This document shows, piece by piece, positions 17,149 through 25,899 of a DNA stretch of 64,000 nucleotides. How positions within the stretch are numbered: position 1 is the first letter of the stretch; each line of letters starts with the position of its first letter. Source of the stretch: Burkholderia stabilis (GTDB taxonomy: Bacteria > Pseudomonadota > Gammaproteobacteria > Burkholderiales > Burkholderiaceae). The translations under genes and the position numbers were made by a program. The stretch is taken from positions 992,001-1,056,000 of the forward strand of contig NZ_CP016444.1 in assembly GCF_001742165.1 (NCBI RefSeq). The letters are read 5' to 3'. The notes below the pieces were generated by a model. It ran no database searches. It was not told where the DNA came from and saw only the letters and a list, made by a program, of their open reading frames with translations.

Positions 17149-17493
17149 TTACTGGCTCATGACCCAGCGAATCAGCGTATGCGCATCCTCGGATGACAGC
17201 GAGCCGCCACGCTCGGCGGGCAGCGGCATCGCGGTGTCTCCCCAGTGCGCGCGCCCGCCCAATCTCAGCTTGTTCGCGAGGATGTCCTCGGCATGCGGCG
17301 TGTTCCGATACCGTTCCGCAATCTCGTGGAACGACGGTGCGAGGAACGGCATGTCCGAGGTGTGACAGAACATGCAATGCTGCTGATCGATGAGCGCGGC
17401 GGGCTCCTGCACCTGGGCGGATGCCGTCCCGCTCGCGAGCCACGCGAGGGCGAGCAGGTATCCCGGCATGCGTGTCATTGGAGCGGTCGTCAT
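17149..17493 (-). CDS. Monohaem cytochrome c, periplasmic
   Basis: A 114-residue c-type cytochrome with a signal peptide ending SGTASA, a haem-binding CMFCH (C40, C43, H44) and a likely distal methionine in DTAMPLP. Its size and the C-terminal helix DAHTLIRWVMSQ match cytochrome c551/c552 electron carriers. A close paralogue is encoded at 30310-30645. Two FNR boxes lie upstream, the nearer at 17550-17563. The start is uncertain: the ATG at 17493 has no clear ribosome-binding site, and Met6 (17478) is also possible. Confidence 0.85.
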   Translation of the reverse strand: MTTAPMTRMPGYLLALAWLASGTASAQVQEPAALIDQQHCMFCHTSDMPFLAPSFHEIAERYRNTPHAEDILANKLRLGGRAHWGDTAMPLPAERGGSLSSEDAHTLIRWVMSQ

Positions 17494-17549
17494 CGCGCGG
17501 TGTCCGGCAAGTAGTCCGATCCAGTCTATGCGTGGCCCCGCGCCGGCGA

Positions 17550-17563
17550 TTGATGCAAGTCAA
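17550..17563. promoter_or_regulatory. FNR/ANR box TTGATGCAAGTCAA
   Basis: Full match, 56 bp ahead of the cytochrome c start on the minus strand. Together with the box at 17628-17641 it sits between that gene and a degenerate alcohol dehydrogenase on the plus strand. Confidence 0.72.
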
Positions 17564-17627
17564 ACACCGGAACGCGCTCGCCGGCCGGTCGAATCCGTGG
17601 CCGACCCGCGCATCGATCCGCGTCGTG

Positions 17628-17641
17628 TTGACTCATGTCAA
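17628..17641. promoter_or_regulatory. FNR/ANR box TTGACTCATGTCAA
   Basis: Full match. The nearest plus-strand feature is the alcohol-dehydrogenase remnant starting about 80 bp downstream, so this may be the orphaned site of a lost gene, or a second site for the cytochrome. Confidence 0.68.
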
Positions 17642-17722
17642 GCCGGCGGCGGCGATCGACCGATCAACGTGCATGCGTGCGATGGACGCCTGCCTTGTCT
17701 CCACGTCATCTAAAACGAATTG

Positions 17723-17829
17723 CGAAAACCGAAGCGCCCCGTCATTCCGGGCCTCGAGATCGTAGGTGGGTGGCGACGCCAGGCGACGGCGTGAAGGGTT
17801 TCGCGCTCGGCGATCGCGTCGGCGTGCCG
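17723..17829 (+). pseudogene. Alcohol dehydrogenase fragment, degenerate
   Basis: Two short blocks in different frames reproduce the zinc-alcohol-dehydrogenase region around the GHE motif: RKPKRPVIPGLEIVG, then GDGVKGFALGDRVGVP. The intact gene at 31872 has PKLPLIPGHEIVG and GVTGFSVGDRVGVP at the same place. The zinc-ligand His is replaced by Leu, the frame shifts between the blocks, and neither the N-terminus nor the nucleotide-binding domain is present. It is a remnant of a duplicated gene that probably had its own FNR box at 17628-17641. Confidence 0.66.
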
Positions 17830-17851
17830 GACTCGACCGTCCCTGCGGACG

Positions 17852-18007
17852 ATGCGCGTTTTTCGCAAGCGAGCGCTGGAACTGGTGCGATTCGCCCGGG
17901 CGCGATACGACGTGTACGTGGCGCAGATCCTCGAGATCGAGAGCGACTTCCGGTCGTTCGCCGACCCGTTGTCCGAACCGGAAAGGGCGCGCATCTCGCC
18001 GGGATAG
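17852..18007 (+). CDS. Possible small protein or gene tail, 51 aa
   Basis: An ATG-started frame of 51 codons encodes an amphipathic helical peptide (RALELVRFARARYDVYVAQ, then ILEIESDFRSF). Amino-acid composition looks protein-like, more so than the other frames, but there is no clear ribosome-binding site and no family match. It may instead be the C-terminus of a gene lost together with the alcohol dehydrogenase. Low confidence. Confidence 0.28.
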   Translation: MRVFRKRALELVRFARARYDVYVAQILEIESDFRSFADPLSEPERARISPG

Positions 18008-18152
18008 CGCGATCGTCATCGCATCGATGCGCGCCGATGCCGGCCGACGGGTGATTTGTCCGTGCGCGCTTCGGCGGGACTGCGACAGGACGCACGGCCG
18101 GGGTTCGCACTCGGCCCTGAGCTTTGGCCATCCTTCTGCGGATATGAGCGGC

Positions 18153-20558
18153 TCACAGTTTCGGGTTCCGGCTTCCCGGTGTCGCGTGCCAGCGCCAGTC
18201 GCGGATTTCCGGCAGGTCGTCCCCATACCGGTCCACATGACGTCGATGCTCGACCAGCCTGTCGCGCAGGTACTGCCTGAAATGCGCGCCCGGCTGCACG
18301 TGTTCGCCCACGTGATCGAGCACGGCCTCGCACAGATGGAACCGGTCGACCCGGTTGAGGACCGTCATGTCGAACGGCGTTGTGGTTGTTCCTTCCTCGA
18401 TGAAACCGTGCACATGGAAATTCGCGTGATTCGTGCGGCGATAGGTCAGCCGGTGAATCAGGGCGGGGTAGCTGTGATGCGCGAATATCACCGGCCGGTG
18501 GGTCGTGAACATCGCGTCGAAATCCGCGTCGCTCAGCCCGTGCGGATGAACGTCGGCAGGCTCCAGCGTCATCAGGTCGACGACGTTGACGACCCGGACG
18601 CGCAACGCCGGCAGATGGGTGCGCAGCAGGTCGACGGCCGCGAGCGTCTCGAGCGTCGGCACATCGCCCGCGCAGGCCATCACGACATCCGGCTCGCCGT
18701 CGCCGTCGCTGCCAGCCCACTCCCAGATGCCTGCGCCGGTACTGCAATGCCGGATTGCGGCATCGAGGTCGAGCCATTGCGGCGCCGGTTGCTTGCCAGC
18801 AACGATCACGTTGATCCGGTTCCAGGTGCGCAGAGCGTGATCCGTGACGACCAGCAGCGTGTTCGCGTCGGGCGGCAGATAGACGCGCACCGTGTCGGCC
18901 TTCTTGTTGACCGCGAAATCGATGAAACCCGGATCCTGGTGGCTGAAGCCGTTGTGGTCCTGCCGCCAGACGTGCGATGTCAGCAGGTAGTTGAGCGACG
19001 GCAGCGGCCGCCGCCAGCGAATTTCCCGGCAGGCCTTCAACCATTTCGCATGCTGGTTGAACATCGAATCCACGATATGGATGAACGCCTCGTAGCACGA
19101 CATCAGCCCGTGCCGCCCGGTCAGAAGATAGCCTTCGAGCCAGCCCTGGCAGGTATGCTCGCTGAGTATCTCCATGACCCGGCCGTCGGGCGCGAGTTGG
19201 ACGTCGTCCGGATCGATCGCGGCCACCCAGCTGCGTGCGGTGACATCGAATATCGCCGACAAGCGGTTGGATTCCGTTTCATCCGGGCCGAACACGCGAA
19301 ACGTCCGGTCCGCCAGATTCGCGGACATCACGTCGCGTAGGAAGCCGCCCATCACGCGCGTGGCTTGCGCGTCGACCTGTCCGGGCGCGGGCACCGCCAC
19401 CGCGTGGCGGGTGAAATCCGGCATCCGCAACTCGCGCGCTTCGCCGCCGCCGTTCGCTACCGGATTCGCGCTCATTCGGCGCGGTCCGGCCGGCGACAGC
19501 GACCGGATTGCCTCGCACGGACGCCCGTCCGCGTCGAACAGTTCGTCAGGGCGATAGCTGCTCAGCCAGGCTTCCAGCAATTGCAGGTGCCCAGGTTGTT
19601 TCAGGTCGGCGATCGGCACCTGATGCGAACGGAAGTGCCCTTCCGCTTTCAGGCCGTCGACGTGCTTCGGGCCGGTCCAGCCCTTGGGCGTGCGCAGCAC
19701 GATCATCGGCCAGCGAGGGCGGGCGACGTTCCCCCCGCTGCGCGCCCGCGTCTGGATGCCGCGAATGTCGTCCAGCGCGTCGTCGAGCGCGGCCGCCATG
19801 CGCTGGTGCGTGGCCATCGGCTCGTTGCCCGACACGAACAGCGGCCGATAGCCATAGCCGGTCAGCAGGCTCTCCAGTTCGTCCTGTCCGATGCGGCCGA
19901 GGATCGACGGACTGGCGATCTTGTAACCGTTCAAATGCAGGATGGGCAGCACCGCGCCGTCCGATGCCGGATTGAGGAACTTGTTCGAATGCCAGGCGGT
20001 GGCGAGCGGCCCGGTTTCCGCCTCGCCGTCGCCCACGACGCAGGCGACGATCAGTCCGGGACGATCGAAGGCCGCACCGAACGCATGCGACAGCGAGTAA
20101 CCCAGTTCGCCGCCTTCGTGAATGGAGCCCGGCGTCTGCGGCGCGACGTGGCTCGGCACGCCGCCGGGGAAACTGAACTGGCGGAACAGCGCCGCCATGC
20201 CCTCGGCGTTTTGCGGCACGTTCGGATAGGTATCGCTGTATCCGCCTTCGAGCCAGGCGTTGGCGAGCACGCCAGGGCCGCCGTGGCCAGGCCCGGCGAT
20301 GAACAGCACGTCCAGGTCGCGCGTGTTGATCACTCGGTTCAGATGGGCGTAGATGAAGTTCAGCCCCGGCGTCGTGCCCCAATGACCGAGCAGACGAGGC
20401 TTGACGTGCGCGATCTGCAGAGGCTCGCGAAGGAGCGCATTGTCGAGCAGATAGATCTGCCCGACCGACAGATAGTTGGCGGCCCGCCACCACGCGTTCA
20501 TGCGATGCAGCAGCGCGTCGGAAAGCGGGGCGGGGGAGGTTCGGTCGGCTTGGTTCAT
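18153..20558 (-). CDS. xfp: Xylulose-5-phosphate/fructose-6-phosphate phosphoketolase
   Basis: An 801-residue thiamine-diphosphate phosphoketolase, full length for the family. It splits xylulose-5-P (or fructose-6-P) with phosphate, giving acetyl-phosphate and glyceraldehyde-3-P (or erythrose-4-P). Family blocks are [29 protein letters not shown] (near residue 88), the TPP motif [14 protein letters not shown], and [14 protein letters not shown]. The start at 20558 has CAGGAG at good spacing. An FNR box lies 96 bp upstream. With the acetate kinase at 36.9 kb this gives ATP by substrate-level phosphorylation without a phosphotransacetylase, useful when oxygen is short. Confidence 0.95.
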   Translation of the reverse strand: MNQADRTSPAPLSDALLHRMNAWWRAANYLSVGQIYLLDNALLREPLQIAHVKPRLLGHWGTTPGLNFIYAHLNRVINTRDLDVLFIAGPGHGGPGVLANAWLEGGYSDTYPNVPQNAEGMAALFRQFSFPGGVPSHVAPQTPGSIHEGGELGYSLSHAFGAAFDRPGLIVACVVGDGEAETGPLATAWHSNKFLNPASDGAVLPILHLNGYKIASPSILGRIGQDELESLLTGYGYRPLFVSGNEPMATHQRMAAALDDALDDIRGIQTRARSGGNVARPRWPMIVLRTPKGWTGPKHVDGLKAEGHFRSHQVPIADLKQPGHLQLLEAWLSSYRPDELFDADGRPCEAIRSLSPAGPRRMSANPVANGGGEARELRMPDFTRHAVAVPAPGQVDAQATRVMGGFLRDVMSANLADRTFRVFGPDETESNRLSAIFDVTARSWVAAIDPDDVQLAPDGRVMEILSEHTCQGWLEGYLLTGRHGLMSCYEAFIHIVDSMFNQHAKWLKACREIRWRRPLPSLNYLLTSHVWRQDHNGFSHQDPGFIDFAVNKKADTVRVYLPPDANTLLVVTDHALRTWNRINVIVAGKQPAPQWLDLDAAIRHCSTGAGIWEWAGSDGDGEPDVVMACAGDVPTLETLAAVDLLRTHLPALRVRVVNVVDLMTLEPADVHPHGLSDADFDAMFTTHRPVIFAHHSYPALIHRLTYRRTNHANFHVHGFIEEGTTTTPFDMTVLNRVDRFHLCEAVLDHVGEHVQPGAHFRQYLRDRLVEHRRHVDRYGDDLPEIRDWRWHATPGSRNPKL

Positions 20559-20653
20559 GCAACGCTCCTGAAAGTGGCCGTGCCGCATGGAAGACAGCGC
20601 GATTCGCGGCGAATCGCCCAGCATCCACCGTACGGTGAGTTGCCCTGCAGCGT

Positions 20654-20667
20654 TTGATCGTCATCAA
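20654..20667. promoter_or_regulatory. FNR/ANR box TTGATCGTCATCAA
   Basis: Full match with both canonical halves (TTGAT/ATCAA), 96 bp ahead of the phosphoketolase start. It could also serve the divergent CBS-domain gene. Confidence 0.75.
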
Positions 20668-20733
20668 CCCGGCGCAACGATCGGCCGGCGAATCCGCTAC
20701 ACGGCTTGCCGATTGGCGGGTTCCACCCAAGAC

Positions 20734-21303
20734 ATGCCAGCCGCCCGACAAGGGCTGGCGGCGGGATCGTCATTAACGCGGATAGCGTCTCCGCAACGCG
20801 GAAAACGATGCACGCTGCCGTCCGGCGACGGACTCGATCGCATCCAGGGCAGCGGCCCCTTTGCGAATCGCCAGCCACAGCCGGTCGAATCCTGCACGGA
20901 GGAATGCAGTGCGCTTGAACTCGCCGATCGTATGCGGCACGCGTATGTCGGCGACATCGTCGTGATCGCGTATCGCGATGGCGAAGCCATTCCGATTAGC
21001 CTCGTGACCGACCTCGATCTGGCGATCGAGATGATGGCCCGCGGCGACGATCGTGGCGACGTGATGGCCGGTCAAATCATGTCGCGGGGCCTCGTCGTCG
21101 TGTCCGACAACGACGAAATCGCCGTCGCACTCGAGGAGATGCGCGGGTCGGGCATTCGGAGATTGCTGGTCGTTGTAGACGACAGCCGCCTCATCGGCAT
21201 TGCGGCGCGCGACGATATCGTCGAGTATCTTGCCGGGCTGCTCGGAGGCGTCGCGGCAGTGGCTACGCGGCAGCTTATCGAGGAGCTGCGTTTGCGCGCG
21301 TGA
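20734..21303 (+). CDS. CBS-domain pair protein, 5' end uncertain
   Basis: The recognisable part (from about 20880) is a tandem CBS protein: LELADRMRHAYVGDIVVIAY, VTDLDLAIEMMARG, IMSRGLVVVSDNDEIAVALE, GIRRLLVVVDDSRLIGIAARDD. Such pairs bind adenine nucleotides and act as energy sensors. The start shown (ATG 20734) is only a placeholder, with no ribosome-binding site. A TTG at 20861 in another frame reads MRIASHSR, which resembles the normal start of such proteins, so a one-base frameshift near 20880 is possible. It is transcribed away from the phosphoketolase gene. Confidence 0.72.
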   Translation: MPAARQGLAAGSSLTRIASPQRGKRCTLPSGDGLDRIQGSGPFANRQPQPVESCTEECSALELADRMRHAYVGDIVVIAYRDGEAIPISLVTDLDLAIEMMARGDDRGDVMAGQIMSRGLVVVSDNDEIAVALEEMRGSGIRRLLVVVDDSRLIGIAARDDIVEYLAGLLGGVAAVATRQLIEELRLRA

Positions 21304-21355
21304 CGTCGCCGGCCCGGCGCCCGGGATGCTTGCCCGAGTGGGGCGCATCGCGTGG

Positions 21356-22960
21356 CTACGTGCGCAGCGCGGTGAGCAACGGCGCCCAGAACGTGTGGCT
21401 CCCGTAAGCCGCGACATCGCAATCGGCCTCGAAACGAATCGAGATCGCCGCCTCTGATGCGGTCAGCGGATCGGCATGCCCGATCTGCCGGGCCAGCACG
21501 ACCGTGTCGGCATCGGATGCATCGTGCCCGCGTGCCGCCCGGGCTGCGACACGCGAGACGAGCGTTGCGTCACTCGCGGTGAAATCGAGAATAGCGACGC
21601 GCACGCCGAGTTGCGCGGCGAGCGAGATGAACGCAGTCCGGTTGCGCTGGAGCAGGAACGTCGCGTCGACGATCGCCGTGAAGCCGCTGTCGACGACGGT
21701 GCCGGCCTGCGAACGCAGTCTTTCGTAAACCTCGCCGATCGACGCGTCCGAATAAGCGCACGGTGGCAGACGGGTTACCTCGGCAGCGCCGGCGAAGCGC
21801 TTGCGCTCGACGTCGCTGGACAGCCGGATAGCACCGAGTCGCTCGGCCAGCGCACGGCTGGCCGCCGATTTTCCCGAACCGGAAACCCCGTGACACAGAA
21901 GCAGGGCCGGTTGCGCCTCGCGTCGTGCCGCGGCCATCTCCGAAGCAATGCGCAGATAGCGGCTGCGTGCCGCATCGTCGCCGCGCAGTCGCGCGGTTAG
22001 CGCGCGCACCAGCGCGCGATAGACGAAGTAGCACGGCAGCACGCCCAGTGCCTCGTAGTCGCCCGTACGTGCCAGCCATCCGGAAAGGAGCCGGTGGGCG
22101 CAATCGGCGCGCCCGCGCGCGGAGAAATCCATCCACGCAAACGCGAGATCGCTCGCCACGTCGATCCAGCGAAGCGCGTCGCCGAATTCGATGCAGTCGA
22201 ACATCAGGATCCGGTTCCGCCAGCGGACAATGTTGTCGAGATGCAGGTCCCCATGGCACGCGCGCACGAAACCGTTCGCATGCCGATCGGCGAGCCGCGG
22301 CGCGATCCGGGCCAGCTCGGCTTCGTACCAGGTACGCAGTGCGGCTTCCTCCGGCACATTGCCGTCGAGCGTGTCGACCAATGCCAGGCACTGGGTCGCG
22401 ACACTCGCGGCGCTGCCAGGATGGCCGCACGGCGCACGGCGCGGCGCGTGAAGGTGATAGCGGGCCAATGTATCCGCGAGTGCGTCCGCATCCGCGAGTC
22501 CTTCGTCACACGACGCGCAGCGAACCGACAACATTGCATGCGCGTCGAACCGGCGCATACGCACCACGTACTCGCCTGACACCGCCGCTTGCCGATGCCG
22601 GCCCGCGCCGGCCCGCGCGGGTGGACCGAATGCGCATCGTCGGCCACGCGTGACGAGCGGCCATACACCCAGGTACAGCGCGCCGGCGAACGGTCGATTG
22701 AGCGTGCATTCCGCGAGCGCACAACGACGTCGCTGCGCGGGGCGCACGAGATCGACAAAGCCGAATTGCACGGGCTTGATACGTTTGTACGCATAGCGCC
22801 CAGCCAGATAAACGACGGACAGATGGGTTTCGATCCGCTTGATCTGGCCGGCGGGGTGGGGATAGGTGGCGGGGCGACGTAATGCGCGATCGAGTTGCCT
22901 GGTCTTCCGTCGTGCGTTGCCACGACTCAACGTGAATGATATGTGTGGCGCTCGGGACAT
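21356..22960 (-). CDS. Phosphotransferase-like/AAA P-loop kinase fusion protein
   Basis: A roughly 534-residue two-domain protein. The N-terminal half resembles aminoglycoside-phosphotransferase-like kinases (YPHPAGQIKRIETHLS, YAYKRIKPVQFGFVDL, and the catalytic loop CHGDLHLDNIV followed by FDCIEFGD). The C-terminal half is a small P-loop kinase (Walker A GVSGSGKSAAS). This pairing is common beside universal-stress genes, and its substrate is unknown. The ATG at 22960 gives a length suited to the family but has no good ribosome-binding site. It diverges from the universal stress gene at 23448, and the 487-bp gap holds two FNR boxes. Confidence 0.82.
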   Translation of the reverse strand: MSRAPHISFTLSRGNARRKTRQLDRALRRPATYPHPAGQIKRIETHLSVVYLAGRYAYKRIKPVQFGFVDLVRPAQRRRCALAECTLNRPFAGALYLGVWPLVTRGRRCAFGPPARAGAGRHRQAAVSGEYVVRMRRFDAHAMLSVRCASCDEGLADADALADTLARYHLHAPRRAPCGHPGSAASVATQCLALVDTLDGNVPEEAALRTWYEAELARIAPRLADRHANGFVRACHGDLHLDNIVRWRNRILMFDCIEFGDALRWIDVASDLAFAWMDFSARGRADCAHRLLSGWLARTGDYEALGVLPCYFVYRALVRALTARLRGDDAARSRYLRIASEMAAARREAQPALLLCHGVSGSGKSAASRALAERLGAIRLSSDVERKRFAGAAEVTRLPPCAYSDASIGEVYERLRSQAGTVVDSGFTAIVDATFLLQRNRTAFISLAAQLGVRVAILDFTASDATLVSRVAARAARGHDASDADTVVLARQIGHADPLTASEAAISIRFEADCDVAAYGSHTFWAPLLTALRT

Positions 22961-23130
22961 GATGAACGGATCGATGCGACAGGGCGCGCGTACTCGTTGC
23001 AGCGCCCTCCGGGTTGGTTTCGAACGAGAACGGCACGTTCTCGTCGGCTCGATTTCGCGGGATCGGGCTGACAGGCCCGGGATCGCCGACTCGACGCCCC
23101 CTATTGCAGCCGACAAGCGCCGATCCCGGT

Positions 23131-23144
23131 TTGATACGTGTCAA
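23131..23144. promoter_or_regulatory. FNR/ANR box TTGATACGTGTCAA
   Basis: Full match, 170 bp ahead of the phosphotransferase-like gene (minus) and about 300 bp ahead of the universal stress gene (plus). Confidence 0.72.
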
Positions 23145-23355
23145 GTCGGCCGACGTGCGTGCTCATATGGTTTGTCGCCGTCCGGCATGGGCCGGAAATC
23201 GGCGCAACGCTGCCGCAATAGCGCCAGTGCCGACCCTTCCGGTCCCAGTGGTACGTGGCTGCGTGCGGAACGCAACATGCGGGCGCCTTATAGGGTGGCA
23301 AGCTGCGATGGCCTCCGGTCTCGCCTCGTGCCGATTGCCGTGCGATTTCGAACCG

Positions 23356-23369
23356 TTGACCTCGGTCAA
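23356..23369. promoter_or_regulatory. FNR/ANR box TTGACCTCGGTCAA
   Basis: Full match, 78 bp ahead of the universal stress gene at 23448; this is close to the usual activating position once a leader of some 35 bases is allowed. Confidence 0.72.
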
Positions 23370-23447
23370 CGCCCGTTTCCGGTGAGCGCTGATGATGAAA
23401 ACAAATCCGAACGCCGCCGGCGCGTCGGTTCATCGAGCGAGGTCGGT

Positions 23448-23921
23448 ATGTACACGAAGATCATGGTCGCCGTAGACGGTAGTCCTTCATCGAAACTGGC
23501 GCTCGACGAAGGTTTGAAGATGGCCAGAATGTGCGGCGCCCGTCTTTTTGCCGTTTTCGTCGTCGACAAATCCCTCCTGATCACTTACGCCGGACGAATG
23601 GACCCGGTTGCATTGATCGACGAGGTCCGGCGCGATGGCGTCGCGGTCTTGCGAGACGCCGAGCGGACCATTTCGCACGCAGCGGTGAATGGCGATACGG
23701 AACTCGTCGACACGGACCTCGGGCAGGATATCGCCGAACGCCTGCAACGTTATGTCGTCGATCGTTCGATCGATCTGGCCGTGATCGGCACGCACGGACG
23801 GCGCGGCGTGCGGCGGCTGGTGCTCGGCAGCGTCGCCGAACGTTTCCTGCGCGGATCGAGTTGCCCGGTCCTGCTCGTGCGCGGCGACGATGCCGCACAT
23901 TCCGCCGTCGCGGCAGCATAG
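23448..23921 (+). CDS. Universal stress protein, single domain (UspA family)
   Basis: A 157-residue UspA-fold protein that begins MYTKIMVAVDGS and carries the ATP-binding signature [18 protein letters not shown] (G-2x-G-9x-GS). These cytosolic proteins are induced in growth arrest and low oxygen. The ATG at 23448 begins the family sequence and has GAGG ahead of it. An FNR box lies 78 bp upstream. It is the first of five usp genes in the window. Confidence 0.92.
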   Translation: MYTKIMVAVDGSPSSKLALDEGLKMARMCGARLFAVFVVDKSLLITYAGRMDPVALIDEVRRDGVAVLRDAERTISHAAVNGDTELVDTDLGQDIAERLQRYVVDRSIDLAVIGTHGRRGVRRLVLGSVAERFLRGSSCPVLLVRGDDAAHSAVAAA

Positions 23922-24006
23922 CGCCGGCTTGCGGTGAAGCGGCGCGACACCGGTGACGCTTCGCAAGCCGATGCCGCCCAGTGAGCAACCTGTTCAGGTG
24001 ATCATC

Positions 24007-24281
24007 ATGCAGATATCTTTTCCTGTCGAAAACCCGGCGTACTGCGGCCAGGATCCGGCGCTGACCTTTCCGGCGCTGGTCGAAGGCCGTCGCGTGCGCT
24101 GCGCGATCACCGCGGAAGCGCTGGAGGATCATTTCCGCGCGGCGTCCCCCGCGAACCGGATCTCGTGGACGCCTTTTCGCGCCATCGCCCCGCCATCGAG
24201 CGCGCGGCACGCTGCCTGCTCGAGGAGGTCGGCGGGCGGCCGATACTGCTCCACAGCGGATATTTCCGGTTCTGCACGTGA
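24007..24281 (+). pseudogene. DUF1488-type small protein with a frameshift
   Basis: The frame from ATG 24007 (AGGTGA upstream) encodes MQISFPVENPAYCGQDPALT and a segment ending EALEDHFRAASP, resembling the DUF1488 family. Near 24151-24154 the phase is lost. The next frame gives the expected C-terminal half (PDLVDAFSRHRPAIERAARC, GGRPILLHSGYFRF) and a stop at 24279-24281. Adding one G so that gcgaac reads gcggaac restores a 91-residue protein. It is therefore either a one-base deletion or a sequencing error. It lies 85 bp after the universal stress gene and may share its transcript. Function unknown. Confidence 0.6.
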
Positions 24282-24294
24282 GCGCCGGTTGCCT

Positions 24295-24308
24295 TTGACG
24301 CGCATCAA
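24295..24308. promoter_or_regulatory. FNR/ANR box TTGACGCGCATCAA
   Basis: Full match in the 184-bp gap ahead of the Hsp20 gene (157 bp from its ATG). Confidence 0.72.
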
Positions 24309-24465
24309 GCCAATACCGCAGCCCGCGGGTACGCTGGATTCCGAAAGATCATTCGTCCCTTGCGCGGCACGCGGTGTTGGTGTCGCGTCAATCCGGCCTT
24401 CATCGCGGTTCTGCGAGGTCGGGACGAGCGCAGACCGCATGTCCACCGTTCGAGGAGTACGAACC

Positions 24466-24900
24466 ATGAGCAATCTGACGCGTTACGATCCGTTTTCGAT
24501 CGATCCCGTTTCCGACCTGTTTCAGGGGCTGTTCAGGCCGTTGCGCGGCATGGCGATGACGGACGAACCCGATCTGGCGTCGATGAAGATCGATGTGACA
24601 GAAAGCGATACTGCTTACAAGGTCAACGCGGAATTGCCCGGTGTCGCGAAGGACGACATCGACGTGCAGGTGACGGGCCGGACCGTATCGATCAACGCGA
24701 AGATCGAACGCGACAACGAGCAGAAGGAAGGCGAGCGCGTGATCCGGCGCGAGCGCTACAGCGGCGCGATTAGCCGCTCGTTCTCACTGTCGGGCGAGAT
24801 CGACGACGCGAATGCGACGGCGACGTACCAGGATGGCGTGCTGTCGCTGACGCTGCCGAAGAAGGCGCCGGTCGGGCAGAAGAAGCTGGCGATCGGTTGA
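24466..24900 (+). CDS. Small heat-shock protein Hsp20/alpha-crystallin
   Basis: A 144-residue Hsp20 chaperone. The alpha-crystallin domain runs from about residue 35 (IDVTESDTAYKVNAELPGV) to the signature GVLSLTLPKK, with the ERxxGxxxRSFSL-like strand RYSGAISRSFSLSGEID in between. It binds unfolding proteins without ATP. GAGGAG precedes the ATG. An FNR box 157 bp upstream suggests anaerobic induction, as for the Hsp20 of the mycobacterial dormancy regulon. A strong hairpin follows the gene. Confidence 0.95.
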   Translation: MSNLTRYDPFSIDPVSDLFQGLFRPLRGMAMTDEPDLASMKIDVTESDTAYKVNAELPGVAKDDIDVQVTGRTVSINAKIERDNEQKEGERVIRRERYSGAISRSFSLSGEIDDANATATYQDGVLSLTLPKKAPVGQKKLAIG

Positions 24901-24951
24901 TCGGACGAAAGGTACCGGGCGATGCGTGCATCGTCGTCAGAAGGGGGAAAC

Positions 24952-24984
24952 CGGCGCGCGGAGCGGTCCGCGCGCCGTTTACTT
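24952..24984. terminator. Intrinsic terminator between hsp20 and nitroreductase genes
   Basis: An 11-bp perfect stem (CGGCGCGCGGA / TCCGCGCGCCG) with a GCGG loop, followed by TTTACTT. It ends the rightward hsp20 transcript and lies 20 bp before the 3' end of the convergent nitroreductase gene. Confidence 0.75.
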
Positions 24985-25003
24985 GAAGCGACCGCCTGTC
25001 CGC

Positions 25004-25669
25004 TCACGTATTCGATACTGTACCGCCAGCCCGGTAGCCGACGGTCTGCGCGAGGATCGGGAGTTCGTCCTCGTTCAACCGCAGCGCGTCGGCAAGCGCG
25101 CGATGATTGATCCAGCCACGCACGACCGCGCCGAGCCCGGCTGCCGCACAGTAAAGCGAAACGTTCTGCGCAATGGCCCCGGCCGCGATCGCCGAGAACA
25201 CGTCGCGTTGTTGCGGCGGCATGTCGAGTATCGCGGAAGTCCGGACGACATAGACGAGATCCAGCGGGGCGCGGCCGACGAAGTCCTGGTAACCCGTCAG
25301 GTTGCGTGCATCGACCGCGTGTTTCAGCACGAGTCGATGCGCGGGCGCGTCGTAACGATAGACGCCGTACGGCAGCGCGACATAGATGTCGATTTCATTG
25401 AATGCATGTGCGGACGGCGCCGTGCGACCGCCGCTCGCCGGCCGGTTGACGCCGCCTGCCGCCCACAGCATCGTGCCGAGCGTCGTCGGCGGGAGCGGCG
25501 TGGCGGCGAATTCGCGGGAACTCATTCTCGCCGCGAGTGCCGCCATCAATGGCATGCCGTCGTCGAGGTTCGGGCGCGGCAGATCGACGATGGCCGGCGA
25601 TTCCCCTTGCGGCGCCGCCGGCACGGCCGGCAGCGCTGGCGAATAGGCCAACAGTTGCTGTTCCGTCAT
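25004..25669 (-). CDS. SagB/ThcOx-type nitroreductase-family oxidoreductase
   Basis: A 221-residue FMN-dependent nitroreductase-fold protein of the SagB/ThcOx type. Seen are the N-terminal flavin-phosphate segment MSSREFAATPLPPTTLGTML, ASGGRTAPSAHAFN, and the C-terminal ITR-like region with GLGAVVRGWINHRALADAL. In this stand-alone form it may reduce quinones, nitro compounds or flavin-linked substrates; no peptide-modification partners are nearby. Start at 25669 has AAGGAGAT. An FNR box lies 84 bp upstream. It converges on hsp20. Confidence 0.86.
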   Translation of the reverse strand: MTEQQLLAYSPALPAVPAAPQGESPAIVDLPRPNLDDGMPLMAALAARMSSREFAATPLPPTTLGTMLWAAGGVNRPASGGRTAPSAHAFNEIDIYVALPYGVYRYDAPAHRLVLKHAVDARNLTGYQDFVGRAPLDLVYVVRTSAILDMPPQQRDVFSAIAAGAIAQNVSLYCAAAGLGAVVRGWINHRALADALRLNEDELPILAQTVGYRAGGTVSNT

Positions 25670-25753
25670 TTGAATCTCCTTCGAGCATCGGCGCGCGTGC
25701 CTGGAACGTCGCGCATCGACGATCTCACGATAAGACGACCGGGCCGCATCGGC

Positions 25754-25767
25754 TTGATCTCCGTCAA
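25754..25767. promoter_or_regulatory. FNR/ANR box TTGATCTCCGTCAA
   Basis: Full match, 84 bp ahead of the nitroreductase start on the minus strand and 132 bp ahead of the BON gene on the plus strand. Confidence 0.72.
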
Positions 25768-25809
25768 GCGGCGTATGCGCAGTCCGCAACCTGCGGCACG
25801 AGGCATCCG

Positions 25810-25823
25810 TTGACCTGCATCAG
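25810..25823. promoter_or_regulatory. FNR/ANR-like box TTGACCTGCATCAG (one mismatch)
   Basis: One mismatch in the last position of the consensus. It lies 76 bp ahead of the BON-domain gene, the spacing seen for the other boxes here. Confidence 0.5.
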
Positions 25824-25899
25824 CGATCCGGGACCGCGCATGTGCAAATCTGGTCATGTGCGGCGGACGGACGCGCCGCGGCCCAACGGAGTGCAGGCG

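Larger units (their letters stand above)
22961..23447. other. Divergent promoter region with two FNR boxes
   Basis: 487 bp between the phosphotransferase-like gene and the universal stress gene. No gene is visible; open frames here are shadows. It contains full FNR matches at 23131-23144 and 23356-23369, one nearer each gene. Confidence 0.6.

Noticed and set aside
25004..25669. SagB-type gene as part of a peptide-modification (azoline) gene cluster
   Set aside because: No cyclodehydratase, precursor peptide or YcaO-like gene is nearby; context is stress genes.
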